From CATQGW01 sp965262235 (GTDB lineage: Bacteria > Chloroflexota > Dehalococcoidia > Bin125): a stretch of 64,000 bases of DNA. Numbering within the stretch: the first letter of the stretch is position 1; every line of letters begins with the position of its first letter. This document shows positions 8,708 to 17,092 of this stretch, one piece after another. The DNA lies in contig OZ253504.1 of the NCBI GenBank assembly GCA_965262235.1, positions 2,294,001-2,358,000 of the forward strand. The letters are read 5' to 3'. A program made the translations under genes and the position numbers. Below the pieces are notes generated by a model. The model was not told the origin of the DNA. It saw only the letters and a list, made by a program, of their open reading frames with translations, and made no database searches.

Positions 8708-8779
8708 CCACTCTCGTTCGCCGCGCAGCCGCGCACCGCCCCTACACGTGCAGGGTGTGCAGCAGCGAGGTCCCTCGAC

Positions 8780-8971
8780 GGAACCTCGGCCGCTCCTGTC
8801 GTGGCTGCCCGTCCCGCCCGCGCCGTCGCAAGGCCCCTCGTTCCGACCTCCACCGCTCCCGTAGGGGCAGCCCACGTGGCTGCCGATCCCGCGTGCGCGA
8901 TCACAAGGCCCCTCGCACGCACCGCCACCGCTCGGCCCCTGTAGGGGCAGCCCTCGTGGCTGCCCATCCCG
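8780..8971. repeat. three tandem copies of a ~70-75 bp repeat
   Basis: The 285-base gap between the SDR and MOSC genes holds one partial and two full copies of a unit. The unit runs AAGGCCCCTCG, variable, CACCGCT, GTAGGGGCAGCC, then CGTGGCTGCC and ATCCCG. Full copies lie at about 8828-8891 and 8903-8971, with a partial copy at about 8780-8816. GGCAGCC/GGCTGCC form a short hairpin in each unit. The type resembles the GTAGGGGC repeats common in Chloroflexota and cyanobacteria. Confidence 0.75.
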
Positions 8972-8992
8972 CTGACACTGCGGCCAGCGAAC

Positions 8993-9859
8993 TCAGTCGA
9001 GCAGCTCGACGATGTCGCCGACGCTGACGGTCGCGGGGGTGAGCACGTTGGCGTAGGCGCCGAGGTGCTGCTTGGTGTGCTCGATCAGCGCGCGCCCGAC
9101 GGCCCGACTGCTCTCGAAGTCACGTTGGCGGTGCGAGGGGACCGAGCAACGCACGGTGGTCGTCTTGACGTCGACCGTCGCCCCGCCGATCCGCAGCTGC
9201 CGACCGGCCCACTCGACCTCGGGCAAACCCGTCGCGTCGCCGGTGTCGATCAGGATGTTGGGCCGGAAGCGCCGAACGTCGACATCGTCCCCGCCGCCGT
9301 ACTCGCTCAGGCTGGCCAGCGAGGCGGTCGACATGACGTGCAGCGGGTAGCAGTCGAAGTACGTGCCCGGCGGGGTCGAGAAGCCTCTCAGGTCCTGCGG
9401 CAGCCCGCTCAGGTCGGGCATCGGATCGTCCTCCTCCATCCCCAGGAGCTGGCGCAGCACCGCCATCGGGTCGGCGTTGGGGTCGCCGGGGGCACGGAGG
9501 TAGTGCTCCAGATCGTCGGCTGGGTGCAGCGGGGTCAGCGAGACCTCGCGCTCGATCGCGGCCGAGATCTGCTCATGCAGGTCCTCGGCCTCACTGTCGA
9601 GCGACACGTCGCCCGGCAGTGACAGCGAGACGCGCGGCGAGCGGTGGCCGACCGCCGGCTCCTCGGCGTAGCTGGCGGCGCACTGCAGCAGCCGCGGAAT
9701 CTGGCGCGCACTGCGCGTCTCGTCCGCCTCGCGGTCGCGCACCGCCCAGCCGCGATCGCCGAGGATGCCGTTGCCATCGAGCAGTGAGCTCTCAATTCGC
9801 TCGCCACCCATCGACTTGACGGGGTAGCGCCAGATCTCGGCGATGTGACCGACCTGCAT
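8993..9859 (-). CDS. MOSC domain protein
   Basis: This 288-residue protein has an N-terminal MOSC_N beta-barrel (HIAEIWRYPVKSMGGE, LLDGNGILGDRGWAV) and a C-terminal MOSC domain. The conserved Cys is in TTVRCSVPSHRQR. MOSC proteins (mARC/YiiM-like, molybdenum cofactor sulfurase C-terminus) bind molybdenum cofactor or carry sulfur, and reduce N-hydroxylated compounds in some cases. There is no ferredoxin domain here. It is divergent from cysD across a 190-base gap, next to sulfate-activation and tungstate-uptake genes, a context consistent with a Mo/W cofactor role. Confidence 0.9.
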   Translation of the reverse strand: MQVGHIAEIWRYPVKSMGGERIESSLLDGNGILGDRGWAVRDREADETRSARQIPRLLQCAASYAEEPAVGHRSPRVSLSLPGDVSLDSEAEDLHEQISAAIEREVSLTPLHPADDLEHYLRAPGDPNADPMAVLRQLLGMEEDDPMPDLSGLPQDLRGFSTPPGTYFDCYPLHVMSTASLASLSEYGGGDDVDVRRFRPNILIDTGDATGLPEVEWAGRQLRIGGATVDVKTTTVRCSVPSHRQRDFESSRAVGRALIEHTKQHLGAYANVLTPATVSVGDIVELLD

Positions 9860-10049
9860 GAGCGTCCTCCATCCGGCACTGATCGCCGCACCACTTTCCG
9901 CACAGATTGCGGCACGATTTGCGGCAACGTTTGGCGCGCTACACAGCGCTTACGGCCCTGAGGGTAGCGCGGCGGCTAATCTGTACTGAGATGGTATGGT
10001 TTGTCAACATTCAGACGCCATCCCGCAGACAGGTCTGCTGAGAGGCCAG

Positions 10050-10988
10050 ATGGCCACCTCGTCGCCGCCGACGCTCCACGAACCCGAGACGCGCCCCGAG
10101 TCGGTCGCCTGGCTCGAGGCCGAGGCTATCCACATCATCCGCGAGGTCGCCGCCGAGTGCGAGCGTCCCGTGCTGCTCTTCTCGGGCGGCAAGGACTCGA
10201 TCGTGATGCTGCGTCTGGCCGAGAAGGCCTTCTGGCCGGCCCGCATCCCCTTCCCGATCATGCACATCGACACCGGCCACAACTTCCCCGAGGCGCTCGA
10301 GTTCCGCGACCGGCGGGCCGCCGAGCTTGGCGTCGAGCTGATCATCGCCTCGGTCCAGGCCAGCATCGACGCCGGGCGCGTGGTCGAAGAGACCGGCCCG
10401 CGCGCATCGCGCAATCGACTGCAGACGGTGACGCTGCTCGACGCGATCGCCGAGCACCGCTTCGACGCGCTGTTCGGCGGGGCGCGCCGCGACGAGGAGA
10501 AGGCTCGCGCGAAAGAGCGCATCTTCTCCTTCCGCGACGCGTTCGGGCAGTGGGATCCCAAGAGCCAGCGGCCCGAGCTGTGGAACCTGTACAACGGCCG
10601 GCTGCTGCCCGGCGAGCACATCCGCGCCTTCCCGCTCTCGAACTGGACCGAGCTCGATGTCTGGCAGTACATCCGCGAGGAGAACCTGGAGATTCCCTCG
10701 ATCTACTTCTCGCACCAGCGTGAGATGTTCGAGCGCGACGGCATGCTCTTCCCGGTCAGCTCCTTCGTCCAGCAGCTCCCCCACGAGGTCGGCTTCACCA
10801 CCGACGTGCGCTTCCGCACCGTTGGCGACATGACCTGCACCGCGGGCGTCCGCTCGACCGCTGCGACAATCGAAGCCGTGGTGACCGAGATCGCCGCGGT
10901 ACGAATCACTGAGCGCGGTGAGACCCGCGCCGATGACCGCTTCTCCGAAGCCGCGATGGAAGACCGCAAGCGCGAGGGGTACTTCTAG
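10050..10988 (+). CDS. cysD: sulfate adenylyltransferase subunit 2 (CysD)
   Basis: This 312-residue catalytic subunit of ATP sulfurylase makes adenosine phosphosulfate from sulfate and ATP with CysN. It has the PAPS-reductase-like ATP-pyrophosphatase loop LLFSGGKDSIVMLRL (about residues 42-56), HIDTGHNFPE, FGGARRDEEKARAKER and the C-terminal RFRTVGDMTCT. The start at 10050 follows GAGAGG; an upstream in-frame ATG at 9996 would add 18 unconserved residues. It is 3 bases upstream of cysN. The divergent intergenic region (9860-10049) has two close TTGCGGCA repeats of unknown meaning. Confidence 0.95.
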   Translation: MATSSPPTLHEPETRPESVAWLEAEAIHIIREVAAECERPVLLFSGGKDSIVMLRLAEKAFWPARIPFPIMHIDTGHNFPEALEFRDRRAAELGVELIIASVQASIDAGRVVEETGPRASRNRLQTVTLLDAIAEHRFDALFGGARRDEEKARAKERIFSFRDAFGQWDPKSQRPELWNLYNGRLLPGEHIRAFPLSNWTELDVWQYIREENLEIPSIYFSHQREMFERDGMLFPVSSFVQQLPHEVGFTTDVRFRTVGDMTCTAGVRSTAATIEAVVTEIAAVRITERGETRADDRFSEAAMEDRKREGYF

Positions 10989-10991
10989 CCG

Positions 10992-12281
10992 ATGGCCCCG
11001 GATGCCCAGAACGCTCAGGCCGCCACGCCGACCGTGTTGCGGCTCGCCACCGCTGGCTCCGTTGACGACGGCAAGAGCACGCTGATCGGTCGGCTGCTGT
11101 TCGACTCCCGACAGACGTTCATCGACCAGATGGAGGCGATCGAGCGCACCAGCCGCTCGCGCGGCAGCGACTACGTCGATCTGGCGCTGCTGACCGACGG
11201 GCTCCGCTCGGAGCGCGAACAGGGCATCACGATCGATGTCGCCTACCGCTACTTCCAGACGCCGCAGCGCAAGTTCATCCTCGCTGACACACCGGGGCAC
11301 GTGCAGTACACGCGCAACATGGTCACCGGCGCATCGACTGCCGATGTCGCGCTGCTGCTGGTTGACGCGCGCAACGGCGTGCTCGAACAGACGCGCCGCC
11401 ACGCCTACCTGTCGTCGCTGCTGGGCATCCGCCACTTCGTGCTGTGCGTGAACAAAATGGACCTAGTCGACTGGGACCGCGATGTCTACGAGGCCATCTC
11501 CGAGGAGCTGACGCGCTTCTCAGGGCGCATGGGCGTCCGCCACGTGAGTAGCATCCCGATCTCTGCGCTCCGCGGCGACAACGTGGTCGACCGCTCCGAT
11601 CACTCGCCCTGGTACGAGGGCCCGCCGCTGCTCGAGCTGCTTGAGCAGATCGACGTCGCGGAGCGCGAGGTGACGACCGGCGGACGCTTCCCCGTGCAAT
11701 ACGTGATCCGTCCGCAGCGCGAGGAGTGGCGCGACTATCGCGGCTACGCCGGCACGGTCGCGGGCGGGGTGCTGCACGTGGGCGACCAGGTGCGCGTGCT
11801 GCCATCCGGCTACGACACGCGGATCGCCGCGATCGACACGTACGACGGCCCGGTCAGCACGGCGACGCCGCCGATGGCCGTGACGATCCGGCTCGACGAC
11901 GATCTCGACGTGGCGCGCGGCTCGATGATCTGCACGCTCGATCGTCTGCCGATCGTCGCCCGGACGCTCGAAGCCCACGTCTGCTGGATGGCCGACGAAC
12001 GCCCGATGCAGCAGGGCCAGCGGCTGCTGCTCAAGCACACGACGCAATCGACGCGCGCGATCGTTGAAGAGCTCACGGCGCGGCTCGATGTCAACACGCT
12101 CGACTACGACCTGACGGCGCGGCAGCTCTCGCTGAACGAGATCGGGCGCGTGCGGCTGCGCCTGATGACGCCGCTCTGCGTTGACCCGTACGAAGAGAGC
12201 CGCGCGACCGGCGCATTCATCCTGATCGACGAAGCGACCCGCGCAACGGTCGGCGCGGGGATGGTCAACAACGCGGAGTGA
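10992..12281 (+). CDS. cysN: sulfate adenylyltransferase subunit 1 (CysN, GTPase)
   Basis: This 429-residue elongation-factor-like GTPase drives APS synthesis by CysD. G1 is GSVDDGKS (residues 22-29), G3 is DTPGHVQYTRNMVTGAS, G4 is NKMD, followed by two beta-barrel domains. The length matches stand-alone CysN; there is no fused CysC (APS kinase) domain. No APS/PAPS reductase or APS kinase is in this window. It overlaps the next gene by GTGA, so the tungstate-type binding protein is translationally coupled to it. Confidence 0.96.
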   Translation: MAPDAQNAQAATPTVLRLATAGSVDDGKSTLIGRLLFDSRQTFIDQMEAIERTSRSRGSDYVDLALLTDGLRSEREQGITIDVAYRYFQTPQRKFILADTPGHVQYTRNMVTGASTADVALLLVDARNGVLEQTRRHAYLSSLLGIRHFVLCVNKMDLVDWDRDVYEAISEELTRFSGRMGVRHVSSIPISALRGDNVVDRSDHSPWYEGPPLLELLEQIDVAEREVTTGGRFPVQYVIRPQREEWRDYRGYAGTVAGGVLHVGDQVRVLPSGYDTRIAAIDTYDGPVSTATPPMAVTIRLDDDLDVARGSMICTLDRLPIVARTLEAHVCWMADERPMQQGQRLLLKHTTQSTRAIVEELTARLDVNTLDYDLTARQLSLNEIGRVRLRLMTPLCVDPYEESRATGAFILIDEATRATVGAGMVNNAE

Positions 12282-13192
12282 TCGGCGCGCGCATGACCGG
12301 CTGGCGCATGACCGGCTGGCGCCGCTATATCGCCGTGTGCCTGTTCGCGGTCTGCGCAGCGTTGCAGTTTGCGGCCTGTAGCGACGAGCCACCAGGTGCG
12401 CTCGAGCCCGGCACGCTGATCCTCGCGACCACGACGAGTCTCAACGACAGCGGACTGCTCGACGTGCTGGCGCCGATCTTCGAGGCCGAGCACGACGTGG
12501 ACGTCAAGATCATCGCGGTGGGGACCGGCGCCGCCCTGCTGATGGGCCGCCAGGGCGTGGCAGACGTGCTGCTCGTCCATGCGCCGGCTGCGGAGCAGCT
12601 CCTGGTCGAGAACGGCGACGTGAGTTCGCGGGTGCTGATCGCCTACAACGACTTCGTGATCGTGGGGCCTGAATCGGACCCGGCCGGCGTCGCGGGAATG
12701 AACGATGCGGCGACGGCGCTCGCGCGGATCGCCGCGGCCCAGGCGCCGTTCGTGACGCGCGGCGACGACAGCGGCACGCACAAGAAGGAGCTCGCTCTCT
12801 GGGCGGCGGCCGGCGTGCAGCCGGCCGGCGAGTGGTATCTGGACGCGGGACAGGGGATGGCGCCGACGCTCAACGTGACCGATCAGCGCGCGGCCTACAC
12901 GCTGACTGACCGTGGCACGTTTCTCGCGCACTCGCAGCGGCTCGATCTCACGGTGCTCGTCGAGGGCGACGGGCGGCTGCTGAATTTCTACAGCGTGCTG
13001 CCGGTCGCGATCGAGAAGGGCCGGGTCAACGTCGAGGTCGCAGCGGCCTGGGTCACGTTCCTGACGCGCGACGACATCCAGCAGCGGATCGGCGAGTTCC
13101 GGCGCGCGGAGTACGGGCGCTCGCTGTTCATCCCGGCGGCCAGCGACAGCGAGGCGGCGATCACAGCGCGAGGCGGAGCGCCGCGGCAATAG
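12278..13192 (+). CDS. tupA: tungstate/oxyanion ABC transporter substrate-binding lipoprotein (TupA-like)
   Basis: This 304-residue periplasmic-type binding protein has a lipoprotein signal ending LQFAAC (Cys34). The family signature LATTTSLNDSGLLDVL follows, then VGTGAALLMGRQGVADVLLVH and the DDSGTHKKE anion-binding loop. The TTTS and DSGTH motifs are typical of TupA/WtpA-like tungstate receptors, although molybdate cannot be excluded. The GTG start at 12278 overlaps the cysN stop; alternative ATGs follow inside two tandem 15-base repeats (MTGWR twice). It heads a binding protein-permease-ATPase set. Confidence 0.9.
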   Translation: MIGARMTGWRMTGWRRYIAVCLFAVCAALQFAACSDEPPGALEPGTLILATTTSLNDSGLLDVLAPIFEAEHDVDVKIIAVGTGAALLMGRQGVADVLLVHAPAAEQLLVENGDVSSRVLIAYNDFVIVGPESDPAGVAGMNDAATALARIAAAQAPFVTRGDDSGTHKKELALWAAAGVQPAGEWYLDAGQGMAPTLNVTDQRAAYTLTDRGTFLAHSQRLDLTVLVEGDGRLLNFYSVLPVAIEKGRVNVEVAAAWVTFLTRDDIQQRIGEFRRAEYGRSLFIPAASDSEAAITARGGAPRQ

Positions 13193-13205
13193 CCCGCCGA
13201 CCGGT

Positions 13206-13225
13206 CAATGACAGCGCCGTCATTG
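13206..13225. other. intergenic hairpin between tupA and tupB
   Basis: CAATGAC and GTCATTG form a 7-bp perfect stem around a 6-base loop in the 119-base gap after the tupA stop. No T-run follows, so it is not a classic terminator. It could set the tupA-to-permease expression ratio, as hairpins after binding-protein genes often do. This is inference only. Confidence 0.4.
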
Positions 13226-13311
13226 GGCTGTCACGGGGCGCTCACAGGGCGGCGCATATTCTGAAGCCGCAGTGATCTCGCGGCGGAGCGGCCGCGCGGG
13301 CAGGGTGGCTG

Positions 13312-14007
13312 ATGGACCTGATCTGGGACGGGCTACGCGAGGCGGCGCGCCTCTGGGTCAGCGGCGACGCGGAGGTGATCGAGATCACCCTGCGGACGCT
13401 GGCAATCTCATCGGCGGCGACGGCGCTGGCGCTGCTCTTGGGCGTGCCGCTCGGCGCAGCCCTCGCGCTGCGGCGCTTTCACGGTCGGGGCCTGATCGTG
13501 GCGGCGGTCAACACCGGGATGGGCATGCCGCCGGTGGTGGTCGGGCTGGTGATCGTGCTGTTCCTCTGGCGCAGCGGGCCGCTCGGGTCGCTCAACTTGA
13601 TCTACACGCCCTATGCGATGGTGATCGCGCAGCTCGGGCTAGCGCTGCCGCTGGTGGTCGGCTTCTCGCTCACCTCGATCCAGGCGCTGCCGACGAAGCT
13701 GCTCGACCAGATGCGCGCGCTGGGCGCGAATCGGGTGCAGCTGCTCTGGCTGATGATGCGTGAGAGCCGGCTGGGCATCCTCGCAGCGGTGATGGCCGGC
13801 TTCGGCGCGGCGATCTCGGAAGTGGGGGCGTCAATGCAGGTCGGCGGCAATCTCGCCGGCGACACCCGCGTGCTGACCACCGCGACGGTGCTGGAGACCA
13901 GTCGCGGTAACTTCGAGGTGGCCCTCGCGCTTGCCTTCGTGCTGGTCGTGATGGCCTACCTCGTCAATCTGGTGCTGACCGCTGTGCAGCAGCACCGGCC
14001 GAGCTGA
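13312..14007 (+). CDS. tupB: tungstate-type ABC transporter permease (TupB-like)
   Basis: This 231-residue permease has about five hydrophobic segments and a single binding-protein-dependent transport domain. The cytoplasmic coupling loop is QMRALGANRVQLLWLMMRES, followed by the TupB-typical GFGAAISEVGASMQVGGNL segment. That ending distinguishes the tungstate/molybdate-related TupB group. It is 8 bases upstream of the ATPase gene, clearly the same operon. Confidence 0.92.
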   Translation: MDLIWDGLREAARLWVSGDAEVIEITLRTLAISSAATALALLLGVPLGAALALRRFHGRGLIVAAVNTGMGMPPVVVGLVIVLFLWRSGPLGSLNLIYTPYAMVIAQLGLALPLVVGFSLTSIQALPTKLLDQMRALGANRVQLLWLMMRESRLGILAAVMAGFGAAISEVGASMQVGGNLAGDTRVLTTATVLETSRGNFEVALALAFVLVVMAYLVNLVLTAVQQHRPS

Positions 14008-14015
14008 GGCGCGCG

Positions 14016-15158
14016 ATGGCAGCATCCCGCGACGGGCCGCATGTGGAGATTCGCGACCTCGTCGTCGAACGCGGCGGACGCCTCGTGCTCAGCGTGCCCG
14101 AGCTGCTGCTGCCGCGGCGCGAGGTGACCGCCGTGATCGGCCCCAACGGCGCCGGCAAGAGCACGTTGCTCGCCACGCTGCAGTTGCTGCTGCCGCCGAG
14201 CAGCGGCGAGCTGCTGCTCGATGGCGAGCCGATGACGGCCAACCCGGTCGCGACGCGGCGTCGGATGTCGGCGGCCTTCCAGGAGCCGTTGCTGTTGAGC
14301 ATGTCGGTGCGGGAGAACGTCGAGCTGCCGCTGCGCCTGCGCGGCGTCGGCCGCCGCGAACGTCGCCGCGAGGCCCAGGAGTGGCTCGAACGCTTCGGGG
14401 TGGCGAGCCTGTCGCGGCGTCGCGCGCGGTCGCTCTCGGGCGGCGAGGCGCAACGCGTCAGCTTGGCCCGAGCCTTCGCAGCCCGGCCCGAGGTGCTGCT
14501 GCTCGACGAGCCGTTCGCGGGCGTCGACGCGCCGACGCGCGGGCAGCTGCTTGAAGACTTCGCGCGGATCCGCGCCGAGGCGCAGCCGACCACGGTGCTG
14601 GTGACGCACGACCGCGGCGAAGCCCTGCGGCTGGCCGACCGCGTGGCCGTGCTGATTGATGGTCGGCTGCGCCAGTGGGGCGCGCCGACCGAAGTCTTCA
14701 GCGCTCCCGCCGACCAGGAGGTGGCAGAGTTTGTCGGCGTCGAGAATGTCTGGGCGGCCCAGCTGATCGGCGAGCGCGACGGTCTCGCGGTCTGGCGCGC
14801 GGGGCCGCTGACGATCGAGAGCGCGCCGGTCGCCGGCGTCGACACGTCGCTGGTCTGCGTGCGCCCGGAGCAAGTCACGCTCTCGCCCGCCTCGCACGTG
14901 GGCGACACAAGCAGCGCCCGCAACCACGCCGTGGGCACCATCAGCGCCGTCTACAGCGATGGGCCGTTCATGCGGGTGACGCTCGAGCTGAACGGAGGCT
15001 CAGGCGCAGCGCGGCTGATCGCAGATATCTCGCGAGTCTCCTGGGATGAGCTGGAGCTGGGCGTGGGGCGGCGCGTCGCCGGCACGTTCAAGGCCAGCGC
15101 GGTGCACGTGATTCCCGGCCACGGAGCGACGCGGCTGGATGGGCGCTCGGACGGTTAG
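14016..15158 (+). CDS. tupC: oxyanion ABC transporter ATP-binding protein with TOBE domain (TupC-like)
   Basis: A 380-residue ATPase with Walker A GPNGAGKST, signature LSGGEAQRVSLARAFA, Walker B VLLLDEPFAG and switch His in VTHDRGEA. The C-terminal ~130 residues after EFVGVENVW form a TOBE-like oxyanion-sensing or regulatory domain, as in ModC and some TupC proteins. It powers the TupA/TupB importer. The gene is the last of the + strand run and is convergent with the pyruvate kinase gene, 26 bases away. Confidence 0.92.
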   Translation: MAASRDGPHVEIRDLVVERGGRLVLSVPELLLPRREVTAVIGPNGAGKSTLLATLQLLLPPSSGELLLDGEPMTANPVATRRRMSAAFQEPLLLSMSVRENVELPLRLRGVGRRERRREAQEWLERFGVASLSRRRARSLSGGEAQRVSLARAFAARPEVLLLDEPFAGVDAPTRGQLLEDFARIRAEAQPTTVLVTHDRGEALRLADRVAVLIDGRLRQWGAPTEVFSAPADQEVAEFVGVENVWAAQLIGERDGLAVWRAGPLTIESAPVAGVDTSLVCVRPEQVTLSPASHVGDTSSARNHAVGTISAVYSDGPFMRVTLELNGGSGAARLIADISRVSWDELELGVGRRVAGTFKASAVHVIPGHGATRLDGRSDG

Positions 15159-15184
15159 CCAGGGAAGGCGCGGGGTTTCCGCCG

Positions 15185-16963
15185 TCAGCGGTTGCGGCGG
15201 CGCAGCCAGTCGGGGGCGCGGCGGCTGGGCTCGTCGGGCGGCAGCTCGACGCCGAACAGTCCGGCCATTTCGTCGCGGCTCGGTTCGGTGGCGACGTGGA
15301 CGCCGTCGATCAGGATCGTCGGCGTCGAACGATTGCCGCGATTGAGTTGCTTGACGACCTCGGAGGCCGCGTCGTCCTCATCGATGTCGATGCTGCGGTA
15401 GGGCACCTTGTGCTCATCGAGGAAGCGCACGGCGCGGCGGCTGTCGCCGCACCATTGGGTCACGTAGACGAGGATGTCGCGGGATTCGTGGCTGCTCATG
15501 CCCTCATGATACGACGCCGGGATGTTGTGCAGCTTGAGGAAGTTGGTGGGTTCGCCGTGGCCGATCGGGAACCCGCCGGTGACGATGATGCGGTCGCCGG
15601 CCTCGAGCCCGAGTTCACGCACGGCAGTGCGCTCGACATCGGTGAGCATGTCCTCCAGGTTGCCCGGCGGCGCGCTAAGCGCCGGGCTGATACCCCAGAA
15701 GAGTTGCATGCGCTGCTGGACCTCGATAGTCGGCGCGAGCACCAGCGTCGGCACCTGCAGGCGCTCCTTGGCGATCAGGCGCCCGCTGCGGCCGCTCACG
15801 GTGAAGCCGATCACGGCGCGCACGTCGCTGTGCTGCTCGACGGCCGCGCCCACCGCCCAGGCGATCGTGCGGCCGATATCGCCGGCCCAGGACTCATGAT
15901 CCGGCTCGGCCCCGCGCGCGTGGTCGTTGGCCTCCGCGGTACGGATGATCGCGGCCATCATCTCGACCGTCTCGACCGGCCAGCGGCCGACCGCGGTCTC
16001 TGCTGAGAGCATCAAGGCGTCGGCGCCATCCCAGACGGCGTTGGCGACGTCGCTGGCCTCGGCGCGGGTCGGTCGGGCGCGCTCGACCATGCTTTCCAGC
16101 ATCTGCGTCGCGATGATCACGGGCGCGAGCGACTGACCCGCCGCTTCGATGATCGTGCGCTGCAACACGGGCACTTCCGCAGCGCCGACTTCGACGGCGA
16201 GGTCGCCGCGGGCGACCATCGCGGCGTCGGCGGCGCCGATGATCTCATCGAGCGAATCGAGCGCGACCGCGGTCTCGATCTTCGCGATCATCGGTAGTGC
16301 GCCGCCCGAGTCCTCGATCGCGGCCCGCCCCGCCAACACGTCGTCAACGGTTCGCACGAACGAGAGGGCGACAAAATCCATGCCGTGCTCGACGGCGAAG
16401 CGGGCGTTGACGCGGTCGGCTTCGGTCACGGCGTCGAGCTGCGCGCCGGCCCCTTGCGCGTGCAAGCCGGCGCGCGACGTGATCCGGCCGCCGACGCGCA
16501 CCAGCGTTTCGATCCGGTCGCCGCTCACAGCCTCAACCCGGAGTTCGATCTCGCCGTCGCGCAGATAGATATGCGCGCCGGGCCCGACTTCGTCGATCAG
16601 CGCCCCATAGGGACAGGCCACCACGTAGTTGCCTTCGGAGCGGCCAGCCGGCTGGTTGGAGCCGGCGACGATCGTGAGGCGCTCGTTGCGCACCACCTCG
16701 AACGGCAGTGGCACCTCACCGATCCGAATCTTGGGGCCCTGCAGGTCGCCGACGATCGCGACGGGCTTGCCGACGATCTCCTGGGCGGCCCGCACGGTGT
16801 AGACCAGCCGCTGCCAGGACGCGGGGTCGCCGTGGGAGAAGTTGATTCGGGCGACATCAACGCCCGCCTCGATCAGCCGCTGGATGGTATCGAGGTCGGA
16901 GCTGGCGGGCCCCAGGGTGGCGACGATCTTCGCGCGGCGGCCGGGAGTCAGAGGGTCTTTCAC
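15185..16963 (-). CDS. pyk: pyruvate kinase fused to a C-terminal glutaredoxin-like domain
   Basis: About 592 residues. Residues 1-488 are a full pyruvate kinase (PEP + ADP to pyruvate + ATP): ATLGPASS, RINFSHG, GDLQGPKIR, the active-site MIAKIETAVAL and MVARGDLAVEV, then the C-domain ending GGFPIGHGEPTNFLK. An in-frame glutaredoxin-like domain follows from Met489 (ATG at 15499): ILVYVTQWCGDS with Cys505, cis-Pro motif RSTPT and the C-terminal helix. The second active-site Cys of the usual CxxC is Ser508, so it is monothiol-type. The GTG at 16963 is chosen because the upstream TTG (16993) lies inside the groEL terminator; its Shine-Dalgarno spacing is poor. The fusion is unusual (see findings). 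Confidence 0.9.
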   Translation of the reverse strand: MKDPLTPGRRAKIVATLGPASSDLDTIQRLIEAGVDVARINFSHGDPASWQRLVYTVRAAQEIVGKPVAIVGDLQGPKIRIGEVPLPFEVVRNERLTIVAGSNQPAGRSEGNYVVACPYGALIDEVGPGAHIYLRDGEIELRVEAVSGDRIETLVRVGGRITSRAGLHAQGAGAQLDAVTEADRVNARFAVEHGMDFVALSFVRTVDDVLAGRAAIEDSGGALPMIAKIETAVALDSLDEIIGAADAAMVARGDLAVEVGAAEVPVLQRTIIEAAGQSLAPVIIATQMLESMVERARPTRAEASDVANAVWDGADALMLSAETAVGRWPVETVEMMAAIIRTAEANDHARGAEPDHESWAGDIGRTIAWAVGAAVEQHSDVRAVIGFTVSGRSGRLIAKERLQVPTLVLAPTIEVQQRMQLFWGISPALSAPPGNLEDMLTDVERTAVRELGLEAGDRIIVTGGFPIGHGEPTNFLKLHNIPASYHEGMSSHESRDILVYVTQWCGDSRRAVRFLDEHKVPYRSIDIDEDDAASEVVKQLNRGNRSTPTILIDGVHVATEPSRDEMAGLFGVELPPDEPSRRAPDWLRRRNR

Positions 16964-16989
16964 ACTCCTGACTGTACGCCGACGCAAAA

Positions 16990-17022
16990 GCAAACGGGCC
17001 GCCCCGCTGGGGACGGCCCGTT
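16990..17022 (-). terminator. rho-independent terminator after groEL
   Basis: On the minus strand a near-perfect stem (AACGGGCC, then GTCCCC, loop AGC, GGGG, then CGGCCCGTT; 16993-17022) is followed by TTTGCTTTTG. It lies 70 bases past the groEL stop and before pyruvate kinase, so it should separate the two transcripts. Confidence 0.85.
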
Positions 17023-17092
17023 AAGATCTCGCAACTGCTTGAGCGGGTGGCGCAGGTTGCGCTACCCGCTCCGCGTTGCCCTCGCTGCCTGC

